From contig DAIPXZ010000001.1 in the NCBI GenBank assembly GCA_036782995.1, forward strand, positions 124,001 through 188,000: a DNA stretch of 64,000 nt, written 5' to 3'. This document shows positions 53,294-61,931 of the stretch, piece by piece. Under the pieces are notes generated by a model, which searched no databases, was not told the DNA's origin, and worked only from the letters and a program-made list of their open reading frames with translations. Numbering within the stretch: position 1 is the stretch's first letter; each line of letters starts with the position of its first letter. The position numbers and the translations under genes were made by a program. Origin of the DNA: DAIPXZ01 sp036782995. GTDB taxonomy: Bacteria > Bacillota > Clostridia > Saccharofermentanales > Saccharofermentanaceae.

Positions 53294-53962
53294 TTAGTTC
53301 TTGGTTGCTTGGAAGCCCTTCTCTTGAAGCTTTTCTTCCACTTCAGCAAATGCTTTTTTGGCATCCTGGCTGTTGTCAATTCTCATGACCAAGCCTTTTT
53401 GTTCATAAAAGTCGATGAGCGGTTTCGTATTCTTCTCGTAGGTAAGAAGTCTTTGCTTTACGGTTTCCGGTTGATCGTCATCACGATGAATCACTTCTTT
53501 TCCGCAAACATCGCAAACACCTTCGACCTTGGTCGGACGATAAACGATGTTGTAGCTTTCACCGCAAGATGTGCATACACGACGATTCGCAACACGAGCT
53601 GTAATGATTTCGTTCGGAACTTCGATGTTTACAACCGCATCAATTGATGTGTTTCCTTTGGCCAGCATCTCATCGAGCTTCAAGGCCTGTGCAATCGTAC
53701 GTGGAAACCCATCCAGAAGATAACCGTTCTTGCAATCCTCTTGAGCGAGACGATCTTCCACCATCGAAATCGTAACATCATCCGGAACCAATGCGCCCTG
53801 ATCGATATAGGACTTCGCCTTTATGCCAAGCGGTGTTTGATTCTTGATGTTTGCACGGAAAATATCGCCGGTCGAAATATGTGTAACCTGATATGCATCG
53901 CGCAATGCCGTAGCCATTGTTCCTTTTCCGGAGCCCGGAGCACCTAATAAAATAAGCTTCAT
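53294..53962 (-). CDS. adk: Adenylate kinase with zinc-binding lid
   Basis: 222 residues, long-lid form. P-loop LLGAPGSGKGTMA, ISTGDIFRANI, GFPRTIAQA; the lid contains CTSCGESYN and CDVCGKE, a Cys4 zinc site common in Gram-positives. Interconverts 2 ADP with ATP and AMP. The start at 53962 has GAGGT 8 bases upstream; an upstream longer frame crosses the hairpin at 53997. Confidence 0.98.
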   Translation of the reverse strand: MKLILLGAPGSGKGTMATALRDAYQVTHISTGDIFRANIKNQTPLGIKAKSYIDQGALVPDDVTISMVEDRLAQEDCKNGYLLDGFPRTIAQALKLDEMLAKGNTSIDAVVNIEVPNEIITARVANRRVCTSCGESYNIVYRPTKVEGVCDVCGKEVIHRDDDQPETVKQRLLTYEKNTKPLIDFYEQKGLVMRIDNSQDAKKAFAEVEEKLQEKGFQATKN

Positions 53963-53996
53963 CGTTCTTACCTCTTTTACTGAAGATGAATCAAGC

Positions 53997-54038
53997 ACAG
54001 CCTCGTGCCCGAAGAGCACGCTCTCGGCACGAGGCTGT
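53997..54038 (-). other. Hairpin between secY and adk
   Basis: ACAGCCTCGTGCC pairs perfectly with GGCACGAGGCTGT (13 bp) around a 16-base loop that itself contains AGAGC/GCTCT. No T run follows on the minus strand. It lies in a 141-base gap, long for this cluster, and could be a processing or expression-setting stem for adk and downstream genes. Confidence 0.75.
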
Positions 54039-54103
54039 TCATGAATCAATGGAATCCAATTACTGTTTGCATCATTCTTGCCTTCGTTTCCATGGGAAAC
54101 CAA

Positions 54104-55420
54104 TCAATCAAGGAAGCCCTTGTAATGATGGGTAACCATTTGCGATTCGATTTGTTGTACGAAATCATTCGCAACACCGGTAAGAATTAATACAGATGTT
54201 CCAGCAAACCAAACGCCTTCCATGTTGGTTATTGTACCAAGAATGGACGGAACCAATACAACGAGGCAAAGGAAGATACCATCTGCCCAGTTCAAACGAC
54301 TGGCTGTCTTCTGGATATAATCTCTTGTTGGTCCACCCGGACGAACACCCGGGATAAATCCGCCGTTCTTCTGGAGATTGTTGGAAATCTCGTTGGCATT
54401 GAATGTGATTGCCGAATAGAAGAATACGAATGCCATAATGAAAAACAATTGAATTGTGAAATATAGCACTGGCTGATCCGCCATGTTTCTGAAGAAATTC
54501 GCTACAGAGTTGTTGCTGCTTGAGAAGAACAACGAAACGATGGTTGAAGGAAGAGCCATGATTGACATGGTGAAGATAACAGGCATAACACCGGATTGGT
54601 TCACCTTAAAAGGAATATAGGTGTTTTGCCCACCGTAAACCTTACGGCCTACGACTCTCTTCGAATACTGCACTGTAACACGACGTTCGGAATTCTGAAT
54701 GAATACAACAAAGACGATGATGGCAATGGAGAAAAGAGCTACTCCAATAAACAACAATACACCGAGTGTATCACCCAAAACTACGTTCTTGAAACGACCG
54801 GCAACATCCAACGCGAAGTTGTAGAGCTGTCTTGCCATATCAGGAAGACGAGTCGCGATACCAGCAAAGATGATGAGAGAAATACCATTTCCGATTCCTT
54901 TTTCGTTGATGCGTTCACCCAAGAATACTACAAAGCATGTACCAGCGGTGAATGTTGCGACGATGAGGATGGCATTGAGCCAAGACGGAAGGTAATGTGT
55001 CATAGCAGAGCGTGTCGCCCAGCAGAACACCGATGCTTGGAGAAGAGCCAAGCCGACTGTCGTGAAACGAACAATCTTCTGAATCTTCTTTCGGCCTTCT
55101 TCACCCTCTTTGGCAAGTCTTTCCAAAGGTGGAAGTGCGGCAGTTAACAGCTGGATGATGATGGAAGAGTTGATGTATGGGGAAATACCCATGGCAAAAA
55201 TCGTTGCTGCGTACAAGCCGCCGCCCGAGATAATGTCCATCAATCCACCGAGCTGTCCCCAATCCTGAACCAATGAAGTAAAAACTTCACGGTTAATACC
55301 AGGAGCAGGAACGAGGCCACCCACCATGTAGATACCTAGAATAAGCATAGTAAAGAGAATTTTCTTTCGCAAATCCGGCAAGCGGAATGCATTGATCAAG
55401 TTGTCAAATATGCCTTTCAT
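54104..55420 (-). CDS. secY: Protein translocase subunit SecY
   Basis: 438 residues, ten predicted membrane helices, pore of the Sec translocon. Markers are LGIYMVGGLVPAPGIN near helix 1, ISPYINSSIIIQLLTAA (helix 2), GNGISLIIFAGI, and IQNSERRVTVQYSKR in the cytoplasmic loop; QKNGGFIPGVRPGGPT is a second cytoplasmic contact loop. It follows rplO by 3 bases. Confidence 0.98.
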   Translation of the reverse strand: MKGIFDNLINAFRLPDLRKKILFTMLILGIYMVGGLVPAPGINREVFTSLVQDWGQLGGLMDIISGGGLYAATIFAMGISPYINSSIIIQLLTAALPPLERLAKEGEEGRKKIQKIVRFTTVGLALLQASVFCWATRSAMTHYLPSWLNAILIVATFTAGTCFVVFLGERINEKGIGNGISLIIFAGIATRLPDMARQLYNFALDVAGRFKNVVLGDTLGVLLFIGVALFSIAIIVFVVFIQNSERRVTVQYSKRVVGRKVYGGQNTYIPFKVNQSGVMPVIFTMSIMALPSTIVSLFFSSSNNSVANFFRNMADQPVLYFTIQLFFIMAFVFFYSAITFNANEISNNLQKNGGFIPGVRPGGPTRDYIQKTASRLNWADGIFLCLVVLVPSILGTITNMEGVWFAGTSVLILTGVANDFVQQIESQMVTHHYKGFLD

Positions 55421-55423
55421 TGA

Positions 55424-55867
55424 TCATACCTCCAGTGCCGTTCCACCAGCCTTTTCGATTTTTTCTTTAGCCGATTGCGTAAACTTAGTAGCCTTAACGG
55501 TCAGCTTCTTCGTCAACTCGCCGTTGCCGAGAACCTTAATACCGTCGTTGACCTTCGGAATAGAAAGGATACCAGAATCCTTAAGGATTGCTGCATCGAT
55601 TTCTGTACCGTCTGCAAACTTCTCGAGGTCAGCAATGTTGACTTCGATGTATTGCGGAGCAAAACGTGTGTTGTTAAATCCACGCTTCGGTAAACGTCTG
55701 TAAAGAGGCATTTGTCCACCCTCGAAACCAGGACGAACACCGCCGCCGGAACGAGAATTTTGACCCTTGTGTCCACGACCGGCTGTTTTGCCGTTACCGC
55801 TTCCGACACCACGGCCTTTACGGTAAGCCTTTTCATTTCCGCAAGAAGACATTTCATTAAGCTTCAT
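55424..55867 (-). CDS. rplO: 50S ribosomal protein L15
   Basis: 147 residues. The Gly/Lys-rich N-terminus (RKGRGVGSGNGKTAGRGHKGQNSRSG split by usual spacing) and GGQMPLYRRLPKRGF are diagnostic. Assembly protein of the large subunit, upstream of secY. Confidence 0.97.
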   Translation of the reverse strand: MKLNEMSSCGNEKAYRKGRGVGSGNGKTAGRGHKGQNSRSGGGVRPGFEGGQMPLYRRLPKRGFNNTRFAPQYIEVNIADLEKFADGTEIDAAILKDSGILSIPKVNDGIKVLGNGELTKKLTVKATKFTQSAKEKIEKAGGTALEV

Positions 55868-55882
55868 GTTTCAATATCCTCC

Positions 55883-56062
55883 TTACACTTCTTCACAAGT
55901 AACAAGATGTGCTACTGTGTGCACCATGCCGCGAATTGCCGGATCATCATTCTTGATGACAGATTGGCCAATCTTATGAAGGCCAAGTGCAGCAACTGTT
56001 GCGCAGTGTTTCTTTAGGGAATTATTGGTGCTCTTCACCAAGGTAATTTTTAAGTTTGCCAT
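55883..56062 (-). CDS. rpmD: 50S ribosomal protein L30
   Basis: 59 residues, read directly. MANLKITLVKSTNNSLKKH is followed by VAALGLHKIGQSVIKND, the conserved L30 block (GLxKxxxxV), and AIRGMVHTVAHLV. Between rpsE and rplO as expected, with AGGAGGT 8 bases upstream. Confidence 0.95.
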   Translation of the reverse strand: MANLKITLVKSTNNSLKKHCATVAALGLHKIGQSVIKNDDPAIRGMVHTVAHLVTCEEV

Positions 56063-56080
56063 TTGAAGCTACACCTCCTA

Positions 56081-56575
56081 TCACAAGATTTCTTCGACAG
56101 ACTTGCCACGAAGACGTGCAACCTCTTCAAGAGATCTCATGCTCTTCAGACCTTCCATCGTTGCATTTACAACATTGTTCGGGTTGTTTGTACCCAAGGA
56201 CTTTGTACGAATATCCTTGATACCAGCCATTTCGCAAACCGCACGAACCGGGCCGCCTGCGATGATACCGGTACCACTGGAAGCCGGCTTCATAACAATT
56301 TTGCCGGCACCAAATACGCCGAATGCTTCGTGAGGAATCGTTGCGCCATCAAGAGGAACAGTAATCATGTTCTTCTTTGCATCTTCGATACCCTTGCGGA
56401 TTGCGTCAGGAATTTCAGCCGCTTTTCCGATACCTTTACCAACGTGACCATTCTCATCACCGACGATGACGAGTGCAGCGAAACGGAAGTTTCTACCACC
56501 CTTAACTGTCTTGGAAACACGTCCGATATGGATTACTTTTTCTTTCAATTCAGTTGAATTAGGATCAAAACCCAT
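56081..56575 (-). CDS. rpsE: 30S ribosomal protein S5
   Basis: 164 residues. Double-stranded RNA-binding N-domain has FRFAALVIVGDENGHVGKGIGKAAE, and C-domain ASSGTGIIAGGPVRAVCEMAGI is diagnostic. Helps decoding accuracy at the mRNA entry. Confidence 0.97.
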   Translation of the reverse strand: MGFDPNSTELKEKVIHIGRVSKTVKGGRNFRFAALVIVGDENGHVGKGIGKAAEIPDAIRKGIEDAKKNMITVPLDGATIPHEAFGVFGAGKIVMKPASSGTGIIAGGPVRAVCEMAGIKDIRTKSLGTNNPNNVVNATMEGLKSMRSLEEVARLRGKSVEEIL

Positions 56576-56593
56576 CTTCTTTGTCCCTCCTAC

Positions 56594-56962
56594 TTAGAAT
56601 GTAAGGCCGGCTTCACGTGCCGCCTCTGCCAATGCCGCCACGCGTCCGTGGAAAATATATCCACCTCTGTCAAAAACGACCTCAGTAATTTTCTTCTCAA
56701 GTGCGCGCTCAGCAATTAACTTGCCGACGCATGCAGCGCCTTCTTTGTTTCCGCCGTAAGCGAGCTTTGCCTTGACTTCTTTTTCTAATGTAGAAGCACT
56801 AACAAGGGTATTTCCTGTAGTATCATCAATGATTTGTGCATAGATGTTTGTGTTGCTTCTGAAAACACAAAGACGCGGGCGTGCAGGGGTACCGCTAATC
56901 TTTTTGCGGACGCGGACATGTTTTCTCCTGCGGATTTCGTTCTTATCAGGCTTTGTAATCAT
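56594..56962 (-). CDS. rplR: 50S ribosomal protein L18
   Basis: 122 residues, 5S rRNA-binding. TPARPRLCVFRSNTNIYAQIIDD and FDRGGYIFHGRVAALAEAAREAGL are typical. Start at ATG 56962 (MITKPD) has AAGGGG 8 bases upstream; an in-frame GTG at 56971 lies within that site. Confidence 0.96.
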   Translation of the reverse strand: MITKPDKNEIRRRKHVRVRKKISGTPARPRLCVFRSNTNIYAQIIDDTTGNTLVSASTLEKEVKAKLAYGGNKEGAACVGKLIAERALEKKITEVVFDRGGYIFHGRVAALAEAAREAGLTF

Positions 56963-56979
56963 GCATTTCACCCCTTCTC

Positions 56980-57522
56980 TTATTTCTTAGCGCCGGTCTT
57001 GCCTTCCTTAATGCGCAAAGTCTCAGTAGTATACTTGATACCCTTACCCTTATATGCATCCGGAAGTCTGAACGAACGGATCTTAGCAGCTGTCTCGCCA
57101 ACGAGTTGCTTGTCAGCACCCTTAACAATGATCTTGTTCTGGGCAGGTACATCAATCGTAATTCCCTTTGGTTCTTCTAACTCAATCGGGTGAGAATAAT
57201 CGAGGTTAAATACGACCTTGTTGCCTTGCTTTGTTGCCTTATAACCAACACCGTTGATTTCGAGTTCCTTGGTAAAACCTGTAGAAACACCTACTACCAT
57301 GTTGTTGATTAAAGATCTTGTCAATCCGTGAAGTGCCTTGTGTTGCTTTTCATCGGAAGGTCTCTTAACAGTAATCGTGTTACCTTCAACCGTTACTGCC
57401 ATGTCAGGATGCGCATTCAATGTGAGTGTTGCATCCTTTCCTTTTACAGTGATGGTGTTGCCATCCTGCTTTACTTCGACTCCTGCTGGAATCGTGATCG
57501 GCATGTTGCCAATTCTAGACAT
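56980..57522 (-). CDS. rplF: 50S ribosomal protein L6
   Basis: 180 residues, two repeated domains. MSRIGNMPITIPAGV starts the protein, and the C-terminal GADKQLVGETAAKIRSFRLPDAYKGKGI is diagnostic. Located near the factor-binding site of the ribosome. GGAGGT precedes the ATG. Confidence 0.98.
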   Translation of the reverse strand: MSRIGNMPITIPAGVEVKQDGNTITVKGKDATLTLNAHPDMAVTVEGNTITVKRPSDEKQHKALHGLTRSLINNMVVGVSTGFTKELEINGVGYKATKQGNKVVFNLDYSHPIELEEPKGITIDVPAQNKIIVKGADKQLVGETAAKIRSFRLPDAYKGKGIKYTTETLRIKEGKTGAKK

Positions 57523-57595
57523 ACAATCTACCTCCTGCTCTTTAGATTGCGGTACGTTTTCTGTCCGAAAAGTACCATTTCAGAGTGTGTGTTAC

Positions 57596-57991
57596 TTACC
57601 AAACATAAGCCATTACTTCACCGCCGACACCAAGTTCACGAGCCTTTTTATCAGTCATAACGCCCTTGGATGTAGAGATGATGGCGATTCCGAGACCACC
57701 CAAAACCTTCGGGAGATTCTCTTTGTCCTTGTAAACGCGAAGGCCCGGCTTCGAAATTCTTTTGATACCGGAGATTACGCTCTTACGAGAAGCGTACTTC
57801 AACGTTACTTTAATCATACCTTGCTTACCATCTTCGCTTACTTCAAAGCGTGAGATGTAGCCTTCGTCTAACAAAATCTGTGCGATAGCCTTCTTCAAAT
57901 TGGAAGCAGGAATCATAACTGTCGGATGACCGGCTGTTCCTGCGTTACGGATTCTTGTCAGCATATCTGCAATTGCATCTGTAATCTGCAT
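57596..57991 (-). CDS. rpsH: 30S ribosomal protein S8
   Basis: 131 residues. Starts MQITDAIADMLTRIRNA; C-terminal GIAIISTSKGVMTDKKARELGVGGE is diagnostic. Primary 16S rRNA binder, and in E. coli the spc-operon repressor. The 73-base gap to rplF shows no clear signal. Confidence 0.98.
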   Translation of the reverse strand: MQITDAIADMLTRIRNAGTAGHPTVMIPASNLKKAIAQILLDEGYISRFEVSEDGKQGMIKVTLKYASRKSVISGIKRISKPGLRVYKDKENLPKVLGGLGIAIISTSKGVMTDKKARELGVGGEVMAYVW

Positions 57992-58020
57992 ACCTTTTCC
58001 TCCTTAATAAATGCTATCGG

Positions 58021-58206
58021 TTACCAGCTGGCCTTACGGACGCCTGGAATTTGTCCCTTATATGCCAAATCGCGGAAGCACAAACGGCAGATGCCGTACT
58101 TGCGGATGTAGGCGTGCGGTCTACCACAGATTTTACAACGATTGTGGTGCTGAGTCGAAAACTTAGGCGCTCTTTGTGCCTTTAGGATCATTGACTTTTT
58201 TGCCAT
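58021..58206 (-). CDS. rpsN: 30S ribosomal protein S14, zinc-binding type
   Basis: 61 residues, the short form with two Cys pairs (CKICGR and CRLCFRDLAYKGQIPGV), which bind zinc. Many Gram-positives also hold a zinc-free paralogue; none is in this window. Confidence 0.98.
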   Translation of the reverse strand: MAKKSMILKAQRAPKFSTQHHNRCKICGRPHAYIRKYGICRLCFRDLAYKGQIPGVRKASW

Positions 58207-58222
58207 CTTCTATCCCTCCTGA

Positions 58223-58762
58223 TTACTTGCGGAACGGCATGCCGAGAAGAGTAAGAAGTGATCTTGCTTCTTCATCTGTTTTTGCCGTTGTGACAATGAT
58301 AATATCCATTCCGCGAACCTTATCCACTTTATCGAATTCGATTTCCGGGAACATCAATTGTTCTTTGATACCCATAGCATAGTTGCCGTGGCCATCGAAA
58401 GAGTTCGGGTTGATACCGCGGAAGTCACGAACACGTGGAAGAGAGATGCTGACGAGCTTGTCGAGGAAGTTGTACATGTTCTCGCCGCGAAGCGTTACTT
58501 TACAACCAATTTTCATTCCTTCTCTAAGCTTGAATGCAGCAACAGACTTTGTAGCCACAGTTGCAATCGGCTTTTGTCCGCAAATGATACTCATATCGCG
58601 CATTGCATTTTCAAGCGCCTTCGGATTATCTTTTACTTCGCCGACACCCATGTTGAGAACAATCTTCTCAAGACGTGGGATTTGCATAACGGATTCATAC
58701 TTAAAGGCTTCCTGCAAAGCAGGTGCGACTTCAGATGCATACTTTTCTTTTAATCTGGACAT
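58223..58762 (-). CDS. rplE: 50S ribosomal protein L5
   Basis: 179 residues, 5S rRNA-binding, contacts P-site tRNA. MQIPRLEKIVLNMGVGE, KLREGMKIGCKVTLRG and GRGMDI-like RGMDIIIVTTAKTDEEARSLL are typical. It follows rplX by 3 bases. Confidence 0.98.
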   Translation of the reverse strand: MSRLKEKYASEVAPALQEAFKYESVMQIPRLEKIVLNMGVGEVKDNPKALENAMRDMSIICGQKPIATVATKSVAAFKLREGMKIGCKVTLRGENMYNFLDKLVSISLPRVRDFRGINPNSFDGHGNYAMGIKEQLMFPEIEFDKVDKVRGMDIIIVTTAKTDEEARSLLTLLGMPFRK

Positions 58763-58765
58763 CGA

Positions 58766-59116
58766 TTAACCCTCCTTGCTTGCCTTGCTAATTTGATCAA
58801 TCACAGCTTTGCACTTCTTGCAAACACGATCCTTGGAACCGTCTGCATTTACTACATGAGCAACACGAGAAGCAACACCGCACTTCGGGCAAACCAACAT
58901 AACATTGGATGCATCGATTGTGCCTTCCTTCTCAACGATGGAAGCTGGCTTGTTCTGGCCTTGTGCCTTTTGGTGCTTTTTGATCATATTCGCGCCGGAT
59001 ACAACTACTCGACCTGACTTTGCGTTGGTCTTGAGGACTTTGCCTGTTGTGCCCTTTGCCTTACCACTGATAACGACGACGTTGTCGTCCTTTTTGATGT
59101 GCATTTTGCTAGCCAT
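58766..59116 (-). CDS. rplX: 50S ribosomal protein L24
   Basis: 116 residues. KOW motif DNVVVISGKAKGTTGKVL at the N-terminus. The C-terminal half has VCPKCG and CKKC, four cysteines that could bind zinc, as in other Bacillota L24 proteins. Early assembly protein of the 50S subunit. Confidence 0.97.
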   Translation of the reverse strand: MASKMHIKKDDNVVVISGKAKGTTGKVLKTNAKSGRVVVSGANMIKKHQKAQGQNKPASIVEKEGTIDASNVMLVCPKCGVASRVAHVVNADGSKDRVCKKCKAVIDQISKASKEG

Positions 59117-59128
59117 TCTTCGTCCTCC

Positions 59129-59497
59129 TTACAGAACTTCCGGAGCTAATGACAGAATTTTCATATAATCCTTGTCGCGAAGCTCTCTTGCGATAGGCCC
59201 AAAGATACGCGTACCGCGTGGGTTCTTGTCTTCCTTAATGATAACGGCAGCATTTTCATCGAACTTGATGTACGATCCGTCAGCTCTTCTAACGCCCTTC
59301 TTTGTGCGAACAACAACTGCGCGGACAACGTCACCCTTCTTTACTACTCCGCCAGGAGCAGCCGTTTTTACAGAGCAGACGATGACATCACCGATATTCG
59401 CATATTTGCGCCAAGATCCGCCAAGCACCTTAATGCAAGCTAATTCCTTAGCGCCGGTATTATCAGCAGATCTAAGTCTGGATTCTACTTGAATCAT
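59129..59497 (-). CDS. rplN: 50S ribosomal protein L14
   Basis: 122 residues, the standard length. MIQVESRLRSADNTGAKEL at the start and GTRIFGPIARELRDKDYMKILSLAPEVL at the end are diagnostic. Confidence 0.98.
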   Translation of the reverse strand: MIQVESRLRSADNTGAKELACIKVLGGSWRKYANIGDVIVCSVKTAAPGGVVKKGDVVRAVVVRTKKGVRRADGSYIKFDENAAVIIKEDKNPRGTRIFGPIARELRDKDYMKILSLAPEVL

Positions 59498-59539
59498 CTT
59501 GATTTTCCTCCTTTACGTAAATCCTTACGAGGCTACGTA

Positions 59540-59797
59540 TTACTTCGCCTTCTCTACAATCTCGACTACTCTCCAACGCTTGTCATGCGAGATTGGACGG
59601 GTTTCCATTACTTTTACCTTGTCGCCGATGCCACATGTGTTTTCTTCGTCGTGAGCCTTAAGCTTGTATGTTCTTTTCATAATCTTTCCATAGAGTGGAT
59701 GTTTAACATGCTCAACTACGGAAACGACAACCGTCTTGTCCATCTTGTCGCTCGTTACGAGGCCGACTCGAGTTTTTCTGAGGTTACGATCGCTCAT
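59540..59797 (-). CDS. rpsQ: 30S ribosomal protein S17
   Basis: 85 residues, OB-fold. RVGLVTSDKMDKTVVVSVV and HPLYGKIMKRTYKLKAHDEEN are typical. Follows rpmC by 18 bases. Confidence 0.98.
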   Translation of the reverse strand: MSDRNLRKTRVGLVTSDKMDKTVVVSVVEHVKHPLYGKIMKRTYKLKAHDEENTCGIGDKVKVMETRPISHDKRWRVVEIVEKAK

Positions 59798-59815
59798 TCA
59801 CTTATCCCCCTTCTC

Positions 59816-60013
59816 TTACTTTGCGTTCTTTTCTTGCTCACGAAGAATGGTCTTCGCACGAGCAATATCACGCTTCACGGCACCGAGGCGCTGTGGGTTT
59901 TCGAGTTGATTTGTTGCATGTTGGAAACGGAGCTTAAAGAGTTCTTCTTTTAAAGCAACGATTTCCTTCTGAATCTCTTCAGTAGACTTGGAACGGATTT
60001 CATCAACCTTCAT
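59816..60013 (-). CDS. rpmC: 50S ribosomal protein L29
   Basis: 65 residues, helical hairpin near the exit tunnel. MKVDEIRSKSTEEI, LKEELFKLRFQHATNQLENPQRL and RDIARAKTIL are diagnostic. Start at 60013 with AAAGGAGGG upstream; it overlaps the rplP stop by 11 bases. Confidence 0.97.
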   Translation of the reverse strand: MKVDEIRSKSTEEIQKEIVALKEELFKLRFQHATNQLENPQRLGAVKRDIARAKTILREQEKNAK

Positions 60014-60434
60014 TTTCAGAACCCTCCTTTTCCTTGATAATAAACTTCGTCTTGCAAGGAAGCTTATGGCCAGCAAGGCGCATTGCTTCACGTGCGGTTT
60101 CTTCTGAAACACCGGCGATCTCGAAGAGAACGCGACCCGGCTTTACAACTGCAACCCAGTATTCAGTAGCACCTTTACCAGAACCCATTCGAGTTTCGGC
60201 CGGCTTCTTCGTTACAGGCTTATCAGGGAATACTTTAATCCAGACCTGACCGCCTCTTTTTACGTAACGGTTGATAGCAATACGAGCAGCTTCGATTTGA
60301 TTCGAGGTGATCCAACATGGTTCTGTTGTATAGATACCGTAATCACCATAAGCAACTACATTTCCGCGAGTAGCCTTACCGGTCATACGTCCGCGTTGTT
60401 GCTTTCTATGCATAACTCTCTTAGGAAGTAACAT
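60003..60434 (-). CDS. rplP: 50S ribosomal protein L16
   Basis: 143 residues. MLLPKRVMHRKQQRGRM and GSGKGATEYWVAVVKPGRVLFEI are typical. Organises the A-site region. Its ATG shares a base with the rpsC stop (TAATG). Confidence 0.98.
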   Translation of the reverse strand: MLLPKRVMHRKQQRGRMTGKATRGNVVAYGDYGIYTTEPCWITSNQIEAARIAINRYVKRGGQVWIKVFPDKPVTKKPAETRMGSGKGATEYWVAVVKPGRVLFEIAGVSEETAREAMRLAGHKLPCKTKFIIKEKEGSENEG

Positions 60435-61111
60435 TACTGCTCGCCTCCTTCCGTTGCCTTAACGACTGGCTTTTTCTTTGCAGTAAGGACTTCACCGCGA
60501 TAGATCCAAACCTTTACGCCGATGCGACCATATGTAGTATTTGCTTCTGCAAAACCATAGTCGATGTCAGCACGGATTGTTTGTAGCGGAATCGTTCCTT
60601 CATGATAGTGCTCAACACGTGCGATTTCTGCGCCGCCTAAACGACCGGAAACCTGTGTCTTAATTCCCTTCGCACCAGACTTCATGGTACGAGCCATGGA
60701 CATCTTCATTGCGCGACGGAAAGAAATACGTCTTTCGAGCTGTTGTGCGATGCTTTCAGCAACGAGTTGTGCGTTTGCATCAACATTCTTGATCTCACGA
60801 ATATCAAGGAAGAAATTCTTCTTGAACTTTTTCGCAAGCTTCTTCTTAAAATCTTCAATACCTGCGCCCTGACGTCCGATAATGATACCCGGCTTTGCAG
60901 CATTGATGATAATCATCGTCTTGTCTGCGCCCTTACGCTCGATTTCGATATTCGAAATACCGGCGTTCATGCATTCTTTTTTGACGAAATCACGGATTTG
61001 CTTGTCCTCTACGAGGAAGTCGCTGAAGGTCTTCTTGTCGGCATACCAACGTGTATCCCATTCCTTGATGACTCCAACCCGCAAACCATGGGGATTAACC
61101 TTCTGGCCCAT
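60434..61111 (-). CDS. rpsC: 30S ribosomal protein S3
   Basis: 225 residues, KH-domain protein at the mRNA entry. MGQKVNPHGLRVGVIKEWDTRWYA start, KH loop PGIIIGRQGAGIE, and C-domain GAKGIKTQVSGRLGGAEIAR with YGRIGVKVWIYRGE. Confidence 0.98.
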   Translation of the reverse strand: MGQKVNPHGLRVGVIKEWDTRWYADKKTFSDFLVEDKQIRDFVKKECMNAGISNIEIERKGADKTMIIINAAKPGIIIGRQGAGIEDFKKKLAKKFKKNFFLDIREIKNVDANAQLVAESIAQQLERRISFRRAMKMSMARTMKSGAKGIKTQVSGRLGGAEIARVEHYHEGTIPLQTIRADIDYGFAEANTTYGRIGVKVWIYRGEVLTAKKKPVVKATEGGEQ

Positions 61112-61123
61112 TTGAAATCCTCC

Positions 61124-61600
61124 TTATACTCTTTCCTTGAGAACAACAGTAACATGACTGGTTCTCTTATTGATTCTTGATGCAGAACCTCTTCCTCTTG
61201 GCATAAAGCGCTTCAAAATAGGTCCCTGATTCGCATATGCATCGGCAACATAAAGACTCGCGCGAGATAAACCATTGTTATTTACTGCATTGGCTTCTGC
61301 GGACTTAAGTGCCTTAGTAAGAATCGGCGATGCTGCCTTCGGTGTGTACAGAAGAATGGCATATGCCTCATCCAAATCTTTACCCTTAATGGTATCAATC
61401 ACAATCTTCATCTTTCTTGGTGTGACACGGATATACTTGGCAATTGCCTTACCCTGATCACGGCCAACTCCGAGAAGCTTGCGTTGCTTCTTTGTCAGAA
61501 TCGGAAGCTTCGCGTTCTTCTTGCTCGGTGCCTTGTATGCATCGAGGATTTCACTACGATTTGCTTCGATATTTGCCGGACTCAAATCAATTTTTTCCAC
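61124..61600 (-). CDS. rplV: 50S ribosomal protein L22 with N-terminal extension
   Basis: 158 residues against about 110 in most bacteria. The core starts near residue 52 (AKYIRVTPRKMKIVIDTI) and ends with the tunnel loop region GPILKRFMPRGRGSASRINKRTSHVTVVL. Some 48 extra residues precede it. The start is GTG at 61600, supported by GGGAGGA 8 bases upstream, so the extension is likely real. Confidence 0.95.
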   Translation of the reverse strand: MEKIDLSPANIEANRSEILDAYKAPSKKNAKLPILTKKQRKLLGVGRDQGKAIAKYIRVTPRKMKIVIDTIKGKDLDEAYAILLYTPKAASPILTKALKSAEANAVNNNGLSRASLYVADAYANQGPILKRFMPRGRGSASRINKRTSHVTVVLKERV

Positions 61601-61630
61601 TTTGTGTTCCTCCCTTCAAAGCCTATCCAA

Positions 61631-61909
61631 TCAGCGAGCACCGGATGTTTTCTCACCCGCGTGACCTCTGAATGTTCTTGTGGGAGCGAACTCGCCGAGC
61701 TTATGTCCGACCATTTCCTCCGTAACGTAGACTGGTACATGTTTTCTTCCGTCGTAAACAGCGATTGTGTGTCCGACCATCTCAGGATAGATTGTGGAAG
61801 CACGTGACCAAGTCTTAACAACCTTCTTGTCATTCGCCGCATTCATGGCGGTAATTCTCTTCATGAGGGCTTCTTCAACGAAATATCCCTTTTTGGTTGA
61901 TCTACTCAT
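61631..61909 (-). CDS. rpsS: 30S ribosomal protein S19
   Basis: 92 residues, 30S head protein. MSRSTKKGYFVEEALMKRI start, WSRASTIYPEMVGHTIAVYDGRKHVPVYV and GHKLGEFAPTRTFRGHAG are diagnostic. Confidence 0.98.
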   Translation of the reverse strand: MSRSTKKGYFVEEALMKRITAMNAANDKKVVKTWSRASTIYPEMVGHTIAVYDGRKHVPVYVTEEMVGHKLGEFAPTRTFRGHAGEKTSGAR

Positions 61910-61931
61910 ATTAGAACGTTCCTCCCTTCAA

